From: Dastarcus helophoroides
Lineage: Eukaryota > Arthropoda > Insecta > Coleoptera > Bothrideridae
Direction of reading: 5' to 3'
DNA: 64,000 nucleotides
NCBI GenBank assembly: GCA_028583605.1
Contig: CM053330.1
Span: forward strand, 22,408,129-22,472,128
The notes beneath the pieces are model-generated. The model ran no database searches, was not told the DNA's origin, and saw only the letters and a program-made list of their open reading frames with translations. Within the stretch, counting starts at the first letter, position 1, and every line of letters begins with the position of its first letter. Of this stretch, positions 34,160 through 46,036 are shown in pieces. The translations under genes were made by a program, and so were the position numbers.

Positions 34160-35678
34160 CACTTCTCCACAAAATTAACGCACCACTATCCTTTTATCAG
34201 AAATCATATATATGTGCAAATAATTTAAAATTTTCACATGCATGGACATTAGCATATCATGTTAGGATGTGATAAATGCTGCTATCTTTTTTTGTTGGTC
34301 CATTTTGCAGCTAGTATCAAGAAAAAAACACAAAATAGGGTATAAACAACATAAAACAGGATTTTGTGTTGTTCCATTAGAGTTTTGTTTAATGGACGGT
34401 TTGAGGTGTGTTTTGGCATTTTGGATTGAAAAACAAACATTATTCTCAAAAGATGAACCGTGTTTCGGGCAATTTAAGTCGTGATGAGTGTGTCCAGGCT
34501 GTAACATTAGCCGATGAAGGATTAAGTTACCGAAACATTGCCCAAAGACTTGGGGTATGCCATTCAACAATTTCTCGTGTCGTTCAACGGTTCCGGGAAA
34601 CAAATACGAATCAAAGAAGACCAGGACAAGGAAGGCCTAGCAAAACAACCGCTCTACAAGATCGTTTTTTGAGACTCCGTGCATTACGTGAGAGATTTAC
34701 AACCTGTAGAAGTTTGCAAATCCAGCTTGTAACCACACATAATCTGCAAGTTAGCATAGAAACGGTTAGAAGGCGGCTTGCTGCTGACGAGTTGCACCCC
34801 AGAATTCCAGCCAGGGGTCCATTCTTAACGGCAGACCATTGCCGAGTAAGACTACAATTTGCTAGAGATCACGTCAATTGGACCAACGCCGGATGGGCTC
34901 GTGCCTTATTCACAGACGAGTCCAGATTTTGTCTGTTTAACAATTTCGACGAAGAAACGAACGGTATACCCAATGCAACATAAGACCAGTCCAAGCTTTT
35001 GGTGGCGGATCAATAATGGTATGGGGTGGCATCTCTTCAACGGGTCACACAGACTTGCAGGTGATCAATCGAGGTTCATTGAATAGTCGACGATACATAA
35101 CTGAAATTGTAAAGAACATGTCGTGCCGTATGATCCCTATATTGGCGATGATTTTATTCTAATGCAAGATAATGCGAAACCACACATTGCTAGAATAGTG
35201 AGAGAATACTTCGATGAAGTTGGTATTCAGGTTATGGACTGGCCAGCAAGAAATCCAGACCTGAATCCCATAGAACATTTGTGGGACATTATTGGAAAGC
35301 GAGTCAAAGCTCTTATGCCCCCTCCAGCTACCCTTGGTGAGGTACAAGAAAGATTTCTAGAAATTTGGGATGGACTAGATCAAAAGGAGATAACAAATTT
35401 AATAGAGAGTCTGCCACGTCGGTGTGAAGCTGTTATCCGAGGTAGAGGGGAAACACAGGATATTAACCTTAAAAAAATTTTTGAAAAAATTAGAATTTTG
35501 CAATATTTTGTTAAGTAATGAATAAATCTTAAAAACTACTGTCATTAAATGACTGGGGAAATAAAAGTCTTTTAATCCTTAAGGTGTTAGAGTTCTGAAT
35601 ATCAAATTTTATGATTTTGAGATAATTCTTTATTTATCTCGAAATTTCCAAGTGGTGCGTTAATTTTGTGGAGAAGTG
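34160..35678 (+). mobile_element. Tc1 element with perfect 28-bp terminal inverted repeats (1519 bp)
   Basis: The left terminus 34160-34187 (beginning CACTTCTCCACAAAATTAAC) and the right terminus 35651-35678 are perfect 28-nt inverted complements. TA lies on both sides (34158-34159 and 35679-35680), the classical Tc1/mariner target duplication. The single gene fills most of the interior. Perfect termini with few coding lesions suggest a more recent insertion than its neighbours. Confidence 0.95.
34453..35518 (+). pseudogene. Tc1-family DD34E transposase with two frameshifts
   Basis: The start is placed at the Met of MNRVSGNLSRDECVQAV. Frame 1 carries the paired helix-turn-helix DNA-binding region (LADEGLSYRNIAQRLGV, STISRVVQRF), a GRPS-type linker (GQGRPSKTT) and the first catalytic block (ALFTDESRF). 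Near 34955-34965 the frame shifts to 3, giving AFGGGSIMVWGGISSTG. Near 35105-35115 it shifts to 2, giving MQDNAKPH (second Asp) and NPDLNPIEHLWD (Glu). Exactly 34 residues separate the second Asp and the Glu, the DD34E spacing of Tc1. All three catalytic residues are intact, but the two single-base shifts break the protein. The ORF on the opposite strand (34262-34603) is a shadow. Confidence 0.93.
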
Positions 35679-35757
35679 TATTTGGAAATATTTTCTTGGA
35701 ATACTTGACCAGATTTACACAATTTTATCTTCAGAGTGTTTAAACAATGTTCTTTAA

Positions 35758-35817
35758 GTTTATTAATTTTATTTAACATTTCCACGACCCAGTTTGGAAA
35801 TATTTAAATTCTTATTA
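35758..35817 (+). repeat. 60-bp fragment of the 27345 repeat family
   Basis: TTATTTAACATTTCCACGAC followed by CCAGTTTGGAAATATTTAAA matches the start of the ~220-bp repeats at 27345, 27661 and 28362. It stops after AAATTCTTAT. Confidence 0.65.
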
Positions 35818-35819
35818 AA

Positions 35820-36940
35820 ACAGGTTTTAGTTCCATTTAGGGTATTGTCAGTTAGTAAATGGACCACATTTTGAACATTTATTCAAAATAGATTATTGAG
35901 TTGAATCAGATTCCTTGAGATTTCAAATTAGTTAATATCTGTTAAATATCTTTTAAATGACAAAAAATAAAAAATTGAAATTTGGTACGCATGTGTAACT
36001 TGATGTATCCTTTAAGAATAGTCAAAAAATAGGGTTGCTATTTAAAAAAAATTGTCGATGACGCCATATTTTAAATTTGAAACAAGCTGTATAAAATTTT
36101 CTTACATCAAAAACAGCGCAAATTAAAATATTAATCGACCTGTTCGAGCATATTTCCGAAAAAAGGACTGTCTTTGTTTTATTGAATTTATTTCAAGTTT
36201 ATAGACCAGCTCTGTATAGAAAAATAAATATCCAAGACAAACATTTATTTTCAAATATTCAATATTTGCATTTAAAAAATTGATATTATTATTTATTTCG
36301 AGTAAATTGTACTTACATTTTGTACTTGAGTTGCGCAGCCCTTATGTTCTGACTAATAAATAAATCGTCTCTAACGATATACAGAGTATCTTGGTCACAA
36401 TTTCATTAATTTTAACTACGTGTTTGGAAGGCTTAGTAAAAGAAATATGATTCGTCGGTAAACAACAAATGGTTTAAAAAACTGTCGTCTGCATCACATA
36501 TTTCTCCTATGGATTCACAAAATTCAAAACGAAGAAAAATAACTCTGGAATATTAGCCACTGTATATCACTTACATCCATTGCAGTAAATTTAATTCATT
36601 AGATACTTTCCCAAATCTGGCGATTTCATTTTTTTCTGCAATTCCGTTATCACCCAATTTTCATATAAATAAGCAAATTGAACGAGTTTTTCGAGACCAT
36701 AGTATTATTTAATGATTTTCATATTGTCATCATTCAGTCATAACCTAACAATGTTTTGCTTATTTGTTCCTCCGAATTCTCAATACCGCCACTTTGTCTG
36801 TTTTTATTTAGGCCTTAGTTGCTCTAGAGTCAGTGGCAGCTTGAAAAGGGGTAAATTATAATTTGAAAATAATTTTTGTTGGTGTAAATACACCTGATTT
36901 TTTAATGACGTCTGCTATCGTGCTCTTTTTTCTCTATTTT
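35820..36940. other. AT-rich intron sequence
   Basis: Phrases such as GACGCCATATTTTAAATTTG (about 36061) and ATACAGAGTATCTTGGTCAC (about 36380) are typical of mariner-derived short elements, but no paired ends were found. No gene. Confidence 0.4.
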
Positions 36941-36949
36941 TTCTTAAAA

Positions 36950-37400
36950 GTAATAACATTATGACTAAAATACACTGTATTATTGTTATTAATTTAAAAA
37001 TTAAAAAAAATTGGGCAGTTATGGGGTCTGCCGACAGAAGTGAAAACTTAAAACTATGATATAACTAACAAATTTTAAGATATTTCAAAAAAATATATTT
37101 TCAATGTACTAATTTTTCAGATTATGCGGATGTCGAATAAGCCGAGTATCGGACATTCGGATGTTGGATTAGTTGGGTGTCGGATTATCCGATGTCGAAT
37201 TATCCAGAGCCGGACTATCCGGTGCCAGATTATCCGGTATCAGAATGTCATTAAATGTCCGGAGTTGCTCAGTGGTAGAGCAATCAACTAGTGGATCAAA
37301 TAGCATTTTTGGGTAACGCGAAACCCATATATGTGTATTATATATGGCAAAACCAGACGTTGGTCCCCTATCTTTAGTCGCTTAACCCTTCTAAAGGAAT
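36950..37400 (+). repeat. Pogo/Tigger-like non-autonomous repeat with short tandem core
   Basis: Inverted relative of 17620-18320. Around 37125-37250 it holds about seven loosely repeated units of the type GGATTATCCGATGTC (unit about 15-20 bp). This is the clearest short tandem array in the window. Flanks shared with the other copy include AATTGGGCAGTTA, ACTATGATATAAC and ATCTTTAGTCGCTTAAC. Confidence 0.6.
37256..37310 (+). other. tRNA-like 5' half (A-box-like), not a tRNA gene
   Basis: GAGTTGCTCAGTGGTAGAGC resembles the D-arm and A box of a tRNA, followed by AATCAACTAGTGGATCAAAT. No T-arm/B box (GGTTCGA-type) or matching acceptor stem follows at tRNA distance. It may be a tRNA-derived SINE fragment or a chance match. 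Confidence 0.3.
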
Positions 37401-38806
37401 TTTCACTACAAAGAAACCACTGTTATTTCCTGGTTTTATATTTTCATTTCTGTCAACAGTTCTTATGACTGCCTATTTCTTTTTATTTGTAGGATTGCTC
37501 AGTTTGTTAATCTGTTTCTAACTTTGTATATTTCTATAGTTGTTGTTGTATATAGTATATTTTGTTGTTTTGCTTTTGGTATTTTTACTTACTTTTTTTA
37601 GTCTATTTGTTTTAGTACATTTATCTAAATAATTATTTTTAAATATGTAAAGTAGAGCGATTTATTTGTCGAACGGCACCATCTATTGCTATGTTGCTAT
37701 GCAAACCATATGTTTACAAAAGCTTCCTCATTATTAGTGACCTTTGTGATTTTAATTGCCTCGTGCATAACCTGGTTGTTCTCAGCAATAATTGCCTTAG
37801 TCAGCATATGGCAAAAATGTTCCTTGTTAGGAGAATAAGAAGATACAATCGAAACTCAGTTAAAATTACTCAATGAGATTTAGATCTCTTGATTCGTTAT
37901 GTGCCTGACTAATGGCTATTACACTGAAGAGGCCAAGGGAAGTTACGGTTGTAGGTTTTGAATATTATCAGCTGTAAGATTTCGATTACTTTAGTACAGA
38001 ACATTTAATTGACTGTCATGCAGTTATTTATGTGATATATAAACGGTTGTAATTACAATTTTTGCTTGTCTGACTGTAAGTCTATCGAGTTAATTCCTAA
38101 AATATGTAACCCTATTTCAATAAGACTTCCATTAAAAGGTCGAGTATTTTACTTTTTCATAGGATTCTACCGACAACCGACGCTATCTATTATCGCCAGT
38201 GCAAATTTTATTTCACCTAATTTCTCTTATAGATAAACGAATATGACAATCCACTATCAGGTTAAATTGGAAATAGTTGTTAATGGGAATAACCGGTTAT
38301 GATCTATAAAAAGGCGTGCTTTCATTTTTTTAGGATCCATAAAAAACGAAAAAGTTTACTAAAAGCTTTATTTTTAATTAGCATCAATATTTTTTTGGAA
38401 ACCATGAAATATTTGTTTACTATTCCAAAGTATGTAAATTACTTATTTTTCGTGTTTCATTCATCAATTGCAGAAGTTGTTAATATTTATTTTCATGGAA
38501 GACTCCCAAGAGTTAGTAATTTTTGATATCCCAAGGAAAACATTCTTCAGACATATAAATTAATCGGAGGCGAAAAATTCTTGTTCGTCACTCATTAAAG
38601 CTCATATCGAAGTATATCCAATAAATTATTTAAACATTATATTTAATCATTAAGGGCCGAATTTAATAATCTTTGGTCTTAATATTAATAAAACAAACCA
38701 GAGGTACAATAACAGATTATTATATTTGCCCCAGGACATATGTAAACACCAAAACATAATAACTAACCCGTAAACATTAGTTATGTCAAAATAAAATATT
38801 ACTTAC
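37401..38806. other. Intron sequence just downstream of exon 3
   Basis: AT-rich with no second coding signal. ORFs 37691-37876 and 38299-38526 on the plus strand are not supported by any recognisable product. Confidence 0.45.
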
Positions 38807-39537
38807 CTCATTTCAAAATCGTGTATCTCCTCCAATGTTAAATTGTTAGCTACATCCAATAACTGCTTCATATTTTCTTCTTTTTGTTTCTTTCCAATAA
38901 ATTTATTTGAAGCACTCTCAACGTTCGACACAAACTCACTACTGTTTTTCAATAATATGGTTGATATGTTGCCATGATCCAAATTGACAGAAGGCTGTTG
39001 CACGACAATAGTGGCTTGCGGAGCTTTACGACCGACGAAGTGAACTGAATTTTCCAAAGGATTTGTTGTAACATTTATAGGAGAAAGTGCAGAAGCTTCA
39101 AGTTGGGCCCCCACTTCCCGTAAACACTTATTCAAACACACACTGCCGCGCTTTTCAGCCGCTCCTGAAACGTGTAGGGAGTCAGCTTGGCACCTGTCCA
39201 CGTTTTCGCTGAAGAAATCAACTCTTAAATCAGGCGGTGTCATTCTTGCTTTCTCTCTATACTTAGCGATGTGTTCTTCGTCGTACATGAATTTCTCGTG
39301 ATGGCGACTCGGGGAATGATGCTTTCGACTGGTTTTTTTGTGTCTATGTTTGGGCTTCGGGGAATCTGTATCGTTCTCTGGTGAAGAATGTGTTGTTCTT
39401 TCGGCTCTTCTCTTAGGCGATGTCCTCTCCGGCTTTTCTCTATCAACTTCAAGTTTTCTCCGAAAACTACGTCTATGCTCCTTGGGACTTTGAGCTCTTT
39501 TGTTTTCATTTGCTATTTCTATTCTATCAAAGTCGTT
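38807..39537 (-). CDS. Coding exon 3 (of those visible) of the minus-strand host gene
   Basis: A 731-bp internal exon. The acceptor is TTTTTTTCAG at 39547-39538 and the donor is consensus GTAAGT at 38806-38801. It opens in phase 0 with NDFDRIEIANENKRAQSPKE and reads through without a stop to EIHDFEM plus two bases (AG). The first third is very basic and Ser/Pro-rich (RRSFRRKLEVDREKPERTSP, KPKHRHKKTSRKHHSPSRHH). The rest is mixed, with LREVGAQLEASALSPINVTT, HFVGRKAPQATIVVQQPSVN and a final helix-prone MKQLLDVANNLTLEEIHDFE. No catalytic domain is visible. A 745-bp intron separates it from the next upstream exon. It is likely a disordered, phosphorylatable linker region. Confidence 0.9.
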
Positions 39538-40282
39538 CTGAAAAAAAGAATAATAGATAAGAAGTTGAGTTTACCGTTTAGTAAAATTAACAATATTATT
39601 TATGCCCACAGTAATTTTTATAATTTTTTGTTTTAAGCTTTCTAAAATAATGAAAATATATACAGTAAGGTTTTTAATTAAATTTTTCTTAAATTAAGTG
39701 GTTAGACTTCATTATTAAACGTTTAAAATATTTTTAGTTTTTTTTATTTCAAGTTTTTTCAGAATTTTTTTTTTAGAAGTTGAAATTTTAAAATCAAATT
39801 TTGAATTAAGTCTTGACTGAACATAAAATATTTAATACTTTTCTCTACATTTCAATTTTAAAATCAAAATTTTACCTTTCTTAAGAAATTTTACTTTAAT
39901 TTCAAAATTCTGGCTTAAAGTAGAAATTTCGATTAATCACGAGATGTGTTCACGAAATAAAGTAGGATATTCCTAACATTTAAACTTACAGGTAAGCGGC
40001 ATTAACTTGTTAATATCAAATAAAAAGAAGTAAGTTATTTGAATGTTTCTATTTTTTAAATGTAGGTATTACAATCGAAAGCAGAATTAAAATTATTTAA
40101 TTAAATTAAATTGCCTCATAAAAATGTTTTAAACGCTAGTTTTCTGTTTATGCCAAAACAAAAATATTAAAAGACCTTTTCAATTTCAGGTATTACGCGG
40201 CTGTATACATTGAATTTTGCAAAATATAAAAATGTTTTCATTATTTCGAATTTTCTTATTATTTGACAAAATCATGTTTTAC
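39538..40282 (-). other. Intron between exons 2 and 3 of the host gene
   Basis: A 745-bp AT-rich intron bounded by GTAAAACATG (donor side, 40282 downwards) and TTTTTTTCAG (acceptor side, ending at 39538). Nothing else was recognised inside. Confidence 0.85.
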
Positions 40283-40861
40283 CTGTGCAGCTTTGTAACT
40301 GTTCCTGCGCCTTGCTTCTTGTTTTAAAGCTTCTATCTGCTCTTCCATCAGCTTATCTACGGACTTTCTTGGCTTTCTATGCTCAGCAGGAAATACGAAT
40401 TTCGGTTCGACTTTTTTTATCTCAATTTCTTTGTGCATTTCCTGCTCTTTTAATATTTTTTCCACCTGGTGAGCTTCCCTAATTTGCTCCTTTTTAACAG
40501 CATTTTTTACATCAGTTTCTATCTTGGACACCTCTTTCGGTCGTGGCATGTCAAATATGAATTTTGATTCGTTTTTGGCAGTAGGGGGTGTTTTTTGTTT
40601 GGCCGTGGCAGGTGTTTTTGGTGTTATAGGAGTTGGTTGGAGGATTTGATTATTTTTGCCGTCGACGTTGTTCTCGGTGGTGTTCAAAAGATAATCGACA
40701 GAGTCTGTCACTAAATCTAAGCTATCTTCCGTCATATCGCCATCTGTTGCTGTCATTGTTGTTACGATAGTGTTGGAACTGTCGGTACTGGTATTGATTG
40801 TTGTTTCAGAAGCTGTGCTTGAACCCATTACTATTACTTTTGGTACCGGCTGACCCTGACC
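40283..40861 (-). CDS. Coding exon 2 (of those visible) of the minus-strand host gene
   Basis: A 579-bp exon (193 codons, phase 0 at both ends). The acceptor is TGTGTTTCCAG ending at 40862 and the donor is GTAAAA at 40282. It begins GQGQPVPKVIVMGSSTASET and continues with a Thr/Ser-rich and then acidic stretch (TVTATDGDMTEDSLDLV-like), a Thr/Pro/Lys stretch (TPITPKTPATAKQKTPPTAK), and a charged helix-prone half (VKNAVKKEQIREAHQVEKIL; DKLMEEQIEALKQEARRRN) ending SYKAAQ. A Met sits just upstream in the acceptor region, but the splice site argues for an internal exon rather than a start. Function is not recognisable from this exon alone. Confidence 0.9.
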
Positions 40862-43800
40862 CTGGAAACACAATTAATGTTTAATGCAACAATGTTTTCA
40901 TGTAAGCATGAAAATATTATTCTTCACATATGAGTTCTAATCTCTTTTATTATCGTCTAACACTAATGGGATAAAACTAATTTTATCTTCCAAGAAATCA
41001 GCTTTAGGGTGGCGTTTTGGAAGAAGATATTATTCTTTTCCTAAACGAGATCTTAGGCCAGTATTAGTCCACAGAATCAAAATGGTAGTATTGAGGATAC
41101 ATTTTTTTGGCATTATTTTACGATAATTTGCTTATAACACATGTAGAACAAGACAGCTAGTTAGCAGCTACTGGTTAAGTGTACTACTAACATACTATTA
41201 ATGGACATTTTTGGTTGTTTAATTTGATTGGATATTGAAATGAAAATTTATATATACAAATATCTATACATACAGGGTGCTAAAATATATGTATGACAAA
41301 GCTGGAGAGGGGGTAGTTTGGCACAATGTACATAAAAAATTGTTACGAATACATAAGACGTTAACACAATATTCAATACACCGAGTGATTTAATTTTGTG
41401 ACCAGGTGTTTGAAAAAATCATATAAATATTGTTTTTTTATGTGATGACGCTTATGTTCCGTTTTGGACTTATAATATGTGACATATTCAATTATTCAAA
41501 AAATTTCCTTGAATTTAAAAATGGGAAAATCCAATATGTAGTCTACCATTTTCTTAACAGTTGTGAAATAATTTAATTTTTCATAATTTTGTTTTCCTGC
41601 CAAAAGCTTACAAAATTTTTAAATTTTTTAAGGGAACTGCATTGTACCAAAAATATCTTTAACCTTTCAATATTTTGGATTTCAATTAAAGGAAGTAAAT
41701 TCATGTAAAAATCTGCGCTATCGCTTCGCATATATTAGCAATGTAACATATAATCCGTAAATATTAAATCTAGGTTTTTCAAATAGAAAAATTTTGGAGT
41801 CGTTTAAACTATTTTCTAATGATGACATGATGATTGACGCAACTAACATGGAAATAATTGATTTTTTTTTATAATGAAAAATTCTCAATAGCATTTATTG
41901 CTATGCAATTATCGTGAGATTTTCTTCAGCATAATTACATATGAAATAACATTTTAATGCGATGTGCAGCAACGATCAGAAGAAAGGATTAACGGTGTTA
42001 AATTTTATTAAAAATATATTCAAAGCACATGATTAACTAAAAAGGAGTCGCTAGTACACCAGGATAATTTAATTGGAAGCCTTCCATCGCTTTTCATTTT
42101 ACTGCTTTTAATAATTTAAAAGCTTTTCAATTTACACGCTGACGCAACTACAAATAAACTAACAGAATTAAGCTAGCGTTTGAATTTGTCCTTTTGATTA
42201 TAACACAGTTAGATCTGTTGCGATTCTAGTAAGTTGATGATTTTTGCAATAAGTGTTCTGGTTAGCTCCAGTGAAACTTATTACAAAACTAGGAAAAAAT
42301 TATCAAAACTGGTCGAACTGCTTGATAACCGTTACGCTAATTTTTACTTAAAGAAATTACAAGATCATTATCTTTAAAATAGCCATGAGAATTAGTAAAG
42401 TAAGAAAAAAAAAATACTTTGAGATTTTTAAAGAATAAAGTAGAAAGATAATTATAACTGGTCAACACTGATTTTGTCACACAAACTCTGGTAGGTAATT
42501 GAGTTTGGACTATCTATCTTCATCATGAAGCCGTACTTATTTTTTTTCCATCACCCCCAGTTTTCTTGTGCAAGGTAAAATTTATTTTTGGAAATGTAGT
42601 CTTCCCAAATACTGTTTGTTTTTATTTAGGTCTATATATTATTTACATCTTAAAAAAATTATCAGAAATAAAACATAATATAAAGATCATATTAATTCTT
42701 TATTTAAAGTCTTTTTTATCATTAAAATTTGGGTACTTTTTATATGAATGGGACACCAGGGAATAAAAATAATCACAATTAGGAAAAAGTTTGTCCTACA
42801 CATATATTTTAAATTTGTAAATAGAAAACTGTAAAGTAATCACACTTGTAAATCTCTCTGGTATATTTTTACCACCACTTCATATCATATTAGGCTTATC
42901 AAACATTTTTTAGAGGGGGATGGGTCCCAATAAAATGAATTTTTTTTATTTCTTCAATTTTATTAATTGTTATTTTCCAAAATAATTCTAATGTTTCAGA
43001 GGGCGTGGCGAACACGCGCGACTTCAAACGCCTCCGTAGGAAAATATCTGAATGGGATCCATTTGATGGAACCTCTTCTATCAATCCAATGCCCTAGGAA
43101 ATGGTGAGCCAAAAACTGCCCTATACCAATAGCATAGTGAAGAGAGGTTCAAAACTTATTTCATTTTTTGCCCTTACTACCTAACTAATAAATTGTTCAT
43201 AACTAATAAAGTGTATTAACAAAAATACAACAATAAATATAAAAGATTCCACCATGTTATGACAATTATTTGATATGAGAAGTATTTGGGTTCCCCTGTA
43301 GGATTTTTATTTATTGTGCAATCCTAACAATTTTTTTTTAATATAGATCTTGATGAATTCTATTTTTGAAATACGTACTTTGAAATTCATACTTCAGTGT
43401 TTAAATTTTAGTATTTTACATAAATGATTTTTTTTAAATAAATCTGTGTATGCGTACACCACTAGATTCGGCGTTTTCTGAAATGAACTCATAATGATTT
43501 GTATTAAAAAAAAATGTACGTAACAACAATAGCCATATGTCCTACTGGACATGGAATTACATGGATAACTTTGTTATTAGTAGAGGTTGAAAGTCGATTA
43601 GATCGACAAAAAAATGCTGAATTGTATGTCTATTAACATGCCATTAAAAAAACAAATATTGTCTAAGTTTAGATTTTATTAAGAAAAGACTGAAAATTGT
43701 TATTTTCTAAAATCTGCTTTAACTTCTATATTTGTAGTTTGATTAAAAAACCTCAAATTATTTTTGCTTGGTTAAATAATTTCTAAGAAAATTATGCAAA

Positions 43801-44234
43801 CTTTGTTTTATCTTGTAAACGTTAGATTGGGTTTCATGATTTTCAAATTTTGCACAATTTTCTGAATAATTTTATTTGTCACTTGTCATAAGTCAAAAGA
43901 AAACAAATAACAGGCGTGGTCATAATCAAAAATATTTATGTTATTTTTTTCAAATTAATAGGCCATGTAATAAGAATTATGCTAAAAAAGTAGCAATAAT
44001 ATGATGAGTCATATTATAACAATGCGCTTATTAAAATTTAAACATAAAGTTGGAAAAAAACCTTGGTTTATTATTAAAATGAAATTACATACATATCCGG
44101 AGGAATATTTATTTAGGTTTAAAAGTTATTATTGCATTTAAGACATTTACAAAAACATACCTGTTTATACTTTTACATTTATATTTGAACAATAATACAT
44201 TAAATATGTTTTTTTTTTGTGAGATGCCTACATA
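40862..44234. other. Intron sequence, low coding potential
   Basis: Part of the 15.7-kb intron between visible exons 1 and 2. ACATACAGGGTGCTAAAATA at about 41271 looks like a transposon terminus without an identified partner. A GC-richer snippet at 42998-43050 (GAGGGCGTGGCGAACACGCG) lies in a 61-codon minus-strand ORF that I could not assign. Otherwise nothing. Confidence 0.45.
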
Positions 44235-45245
44235 GGGTAAAGTGCCCCAAATTGAACCATTTTTTAGAAAAATGCCTGTAGTTTTGTAAATGTATGATTG
44301 TTATATTTTATATGCCATTAAAATTTGAATTACACTTTTGGAAATCTACTGCAGCCTTATGAACCCTCGTCATGTAATACTTCCGAAGTAAAAAAAAAAT
44401 TTTTGAAGGTTTGCAAATGGTTCAATGTAGGAAACTGGTTGTCAAATTTGAACCGCTAGTTCCTCAAATTGAAACTACCTATAAAAATTATGAGTAGGTA
44501 CTTTCGAAAGACTCACTTTTACGAATTTGCAATGAAACCTCGTTTTCCACTTCACACATCGAATTATATCCTGAACGTCTTCCTCTTCACATTCCTTACA
44601 ATATCAACGTTGCTCGTCACCCGCCGTTGCTACTTTAGCCCGATTTTTTTCTCAACATTTTTTAGGGACTACTAGTGAGTTCTGCTGCTTTCTGAATACC
44701 GAAAGCTTTGATGCTTTTCTTTAAAGCTTCGAAACATTTAAATAATGGAGCAATTTCCAGTAAGCTGGCGGAGGATATTGATGCTCAGGTTTCTGATGAG
44801 GTTTTGGCAACATCCATAGAGAGAGGTGTTAAACAATTTCTAAGTGCTGGTAAAATATCACAGTAAGGACTAAATCCGTTATTTTAAACTTTATTTGGTT
44901 CAGGCTTAAGAACTGCGGATCCAGCAAAATTCGAATCTTTAAAAACACATGTATCTATTGGCAATATTCCAGGTACTCTACATCCATCAATGGCATTTTC
45001 TATCGTTGCCGTCTTTCCTATAAGCTTCATTTAATAATGAAACCATTTGCTACTGTTACACTTTCTGTCCAAGATTATTCCCTAACCATTTTTTCAATGC
45101 TTGGGTGTAATACACCTCCATTGGTTTGAAAAAAGTAACGGTCAAGTGGTTGCAGACGATGTGTCGCATGACCTGGCAACTGCATTATAACAATTCCATT
45201 TTCTCGTGCCAGTAACAGAGCATCTACGTAAGACTTTGAACACCT
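44235..45245 (-). pseudogene. Pogo/Tigger-type transposase relic
   Basis: Minus-strand translation of 45245-44890 gives LLARENGIVIMQLPGHATHR, LQPLDRYFF and, after a gap, ENAIDGCRVPGILPIDTCVF. These match the end of pogo-type DDE domains, where L.LP.HTTHRLQPLD..FF is followed by a G(I)(Y/W)P.NP.(I/V)F-type block. The His and Asp of THRLQPLD are kept. Frameshifts and a gap break the frame, and the N-terminal half is absent. The non-coding part down to about 44235 (GGTAAAGTGCCCCAAATTGA, with a partial repeat CCTCAAATTGAAAC at 44463) may be the 3' flank of the same element. Confidence 0.7.
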
Positions 45246-45254
45246 TTTACAGTG

Positions 45255-45440
45255 AGTCGAAAAAGAGATTCTGAGAGTTTAATAATATGGTTCGACAACA
45301 ATTCTTCTAAAGTAGTATTGAATTGCACCGCGCAGGAATTTTTTGTTTCTTACTGTCTTGTTTCCCTGAAAAATATTACCCTTGGAGGGATCAGACCTAT
45401 AAATTCCTGCGAGGGTTTTCCATTCAAGAATTTGTAAATA
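45255..45440 (-). pseudogene. Non-LTR retrotransposon C-terminal fragment (minus copy)
   Basis: Minus-strand reading gives YKFLNGKPSQEFIGLIPPR, then RETRQ.ETKNSCAVQFNTT. This is the same block as HGRYSARTDRFDPPTKKI ... HTRQSGTENFFAVQL at 1690-1894 and SETANSCAVQLDPVR at about 55120. The opposite-strand ORF 45252-45437 is its shadow. It lies back-to-back with a plus-strand copy at 45560. Confidence 0.65.
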
Positions 45441-45559
45441 AAAAAATAATTAAGAACAATAATATTTATTAATTTAAGAATTTACATAATTTGGAATAAA
45501 ATATAATTTAATATAATTTGTGTGTTCTCACATGAGCTATTCTCCCATTATAAAGCCCA

Positions 45560-46036
45560 AATTATACGACGGATTCTTAATTTTGGAGTTCAGTTCCAAA
45601 ACAAACATTGGCTCTTTTTGATTTAATTACTCAAAGAAGACCAATTCGCCTAACTCATGTAAACTCTAAAGAACAAGTCTCTCTAGATACGGAATAGCAT
45701 AAAAGGACAGTTATTTCTTTTTTACTAGTACTTTCACGAAAGATATTGGCAAGCACTGATAGTTCTGATTCTCCTAAGAGCAACCTTTTTAAAACATACA
45801 GTCCAGTAAGGCAGAAAATTTCCGTGCAGTCTAATTTAGACAGTGAAAGTTTCTATTTTGGAAACTTGTTTTCTTCTACGGAGCTTTCAAACTCTGAGGT
45901 TCGTTGCCCAGTAGAATGTTTCCCGTTAATTGTTACAGCTTATCTTCGTCTTAAACCTTCGTTTCTACTCCTAATGGCAATGCTCCAAGGGTACCCACAG
46001 AAAGTGGATTGTTCACATAATAAAAATAAGCTTTAA
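45560..46036 (+). pseudogene. Non-LTR retrotransposon C-terminal fragment (plus copy)
   Basis: Plus strand: LEFSSKTNIGSF, DLITQRRPIRLTHVN (compare LEFRSKAHLSSF and the following block at 54903-54960), and, in another frame, LRATFLKHTVQ.GRKFPCSL. Several frameshifts. The open frame at 45746-46036 is an out-of-phase reading of the same relic and not an independent gene. Confidence 0.6.

Noticed and set aside
34262..34603. 113-codon minus-strand ORF
   Set aside because: Antisense to the 5' end of the Tc1 transposase and its terminal region.
37125..37250. CRISPR-like array
   Set aside because: Units are short, diverged and without regular spacers, and the setting is an animal transposon.
37256..37330. 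Complete tRNA gene
   Set aside because: Only a D-arm/A-box-like half is present; no anticodon arm, T-arm or acceptor pairing can be drawn.
39240..39509. 89-codon minus-strand ORF overlapping exon 3
   Set aside because: It is in a different frame from the splice-consistent exon frame and encodes no coherent sequence; a shadow of exon 3.
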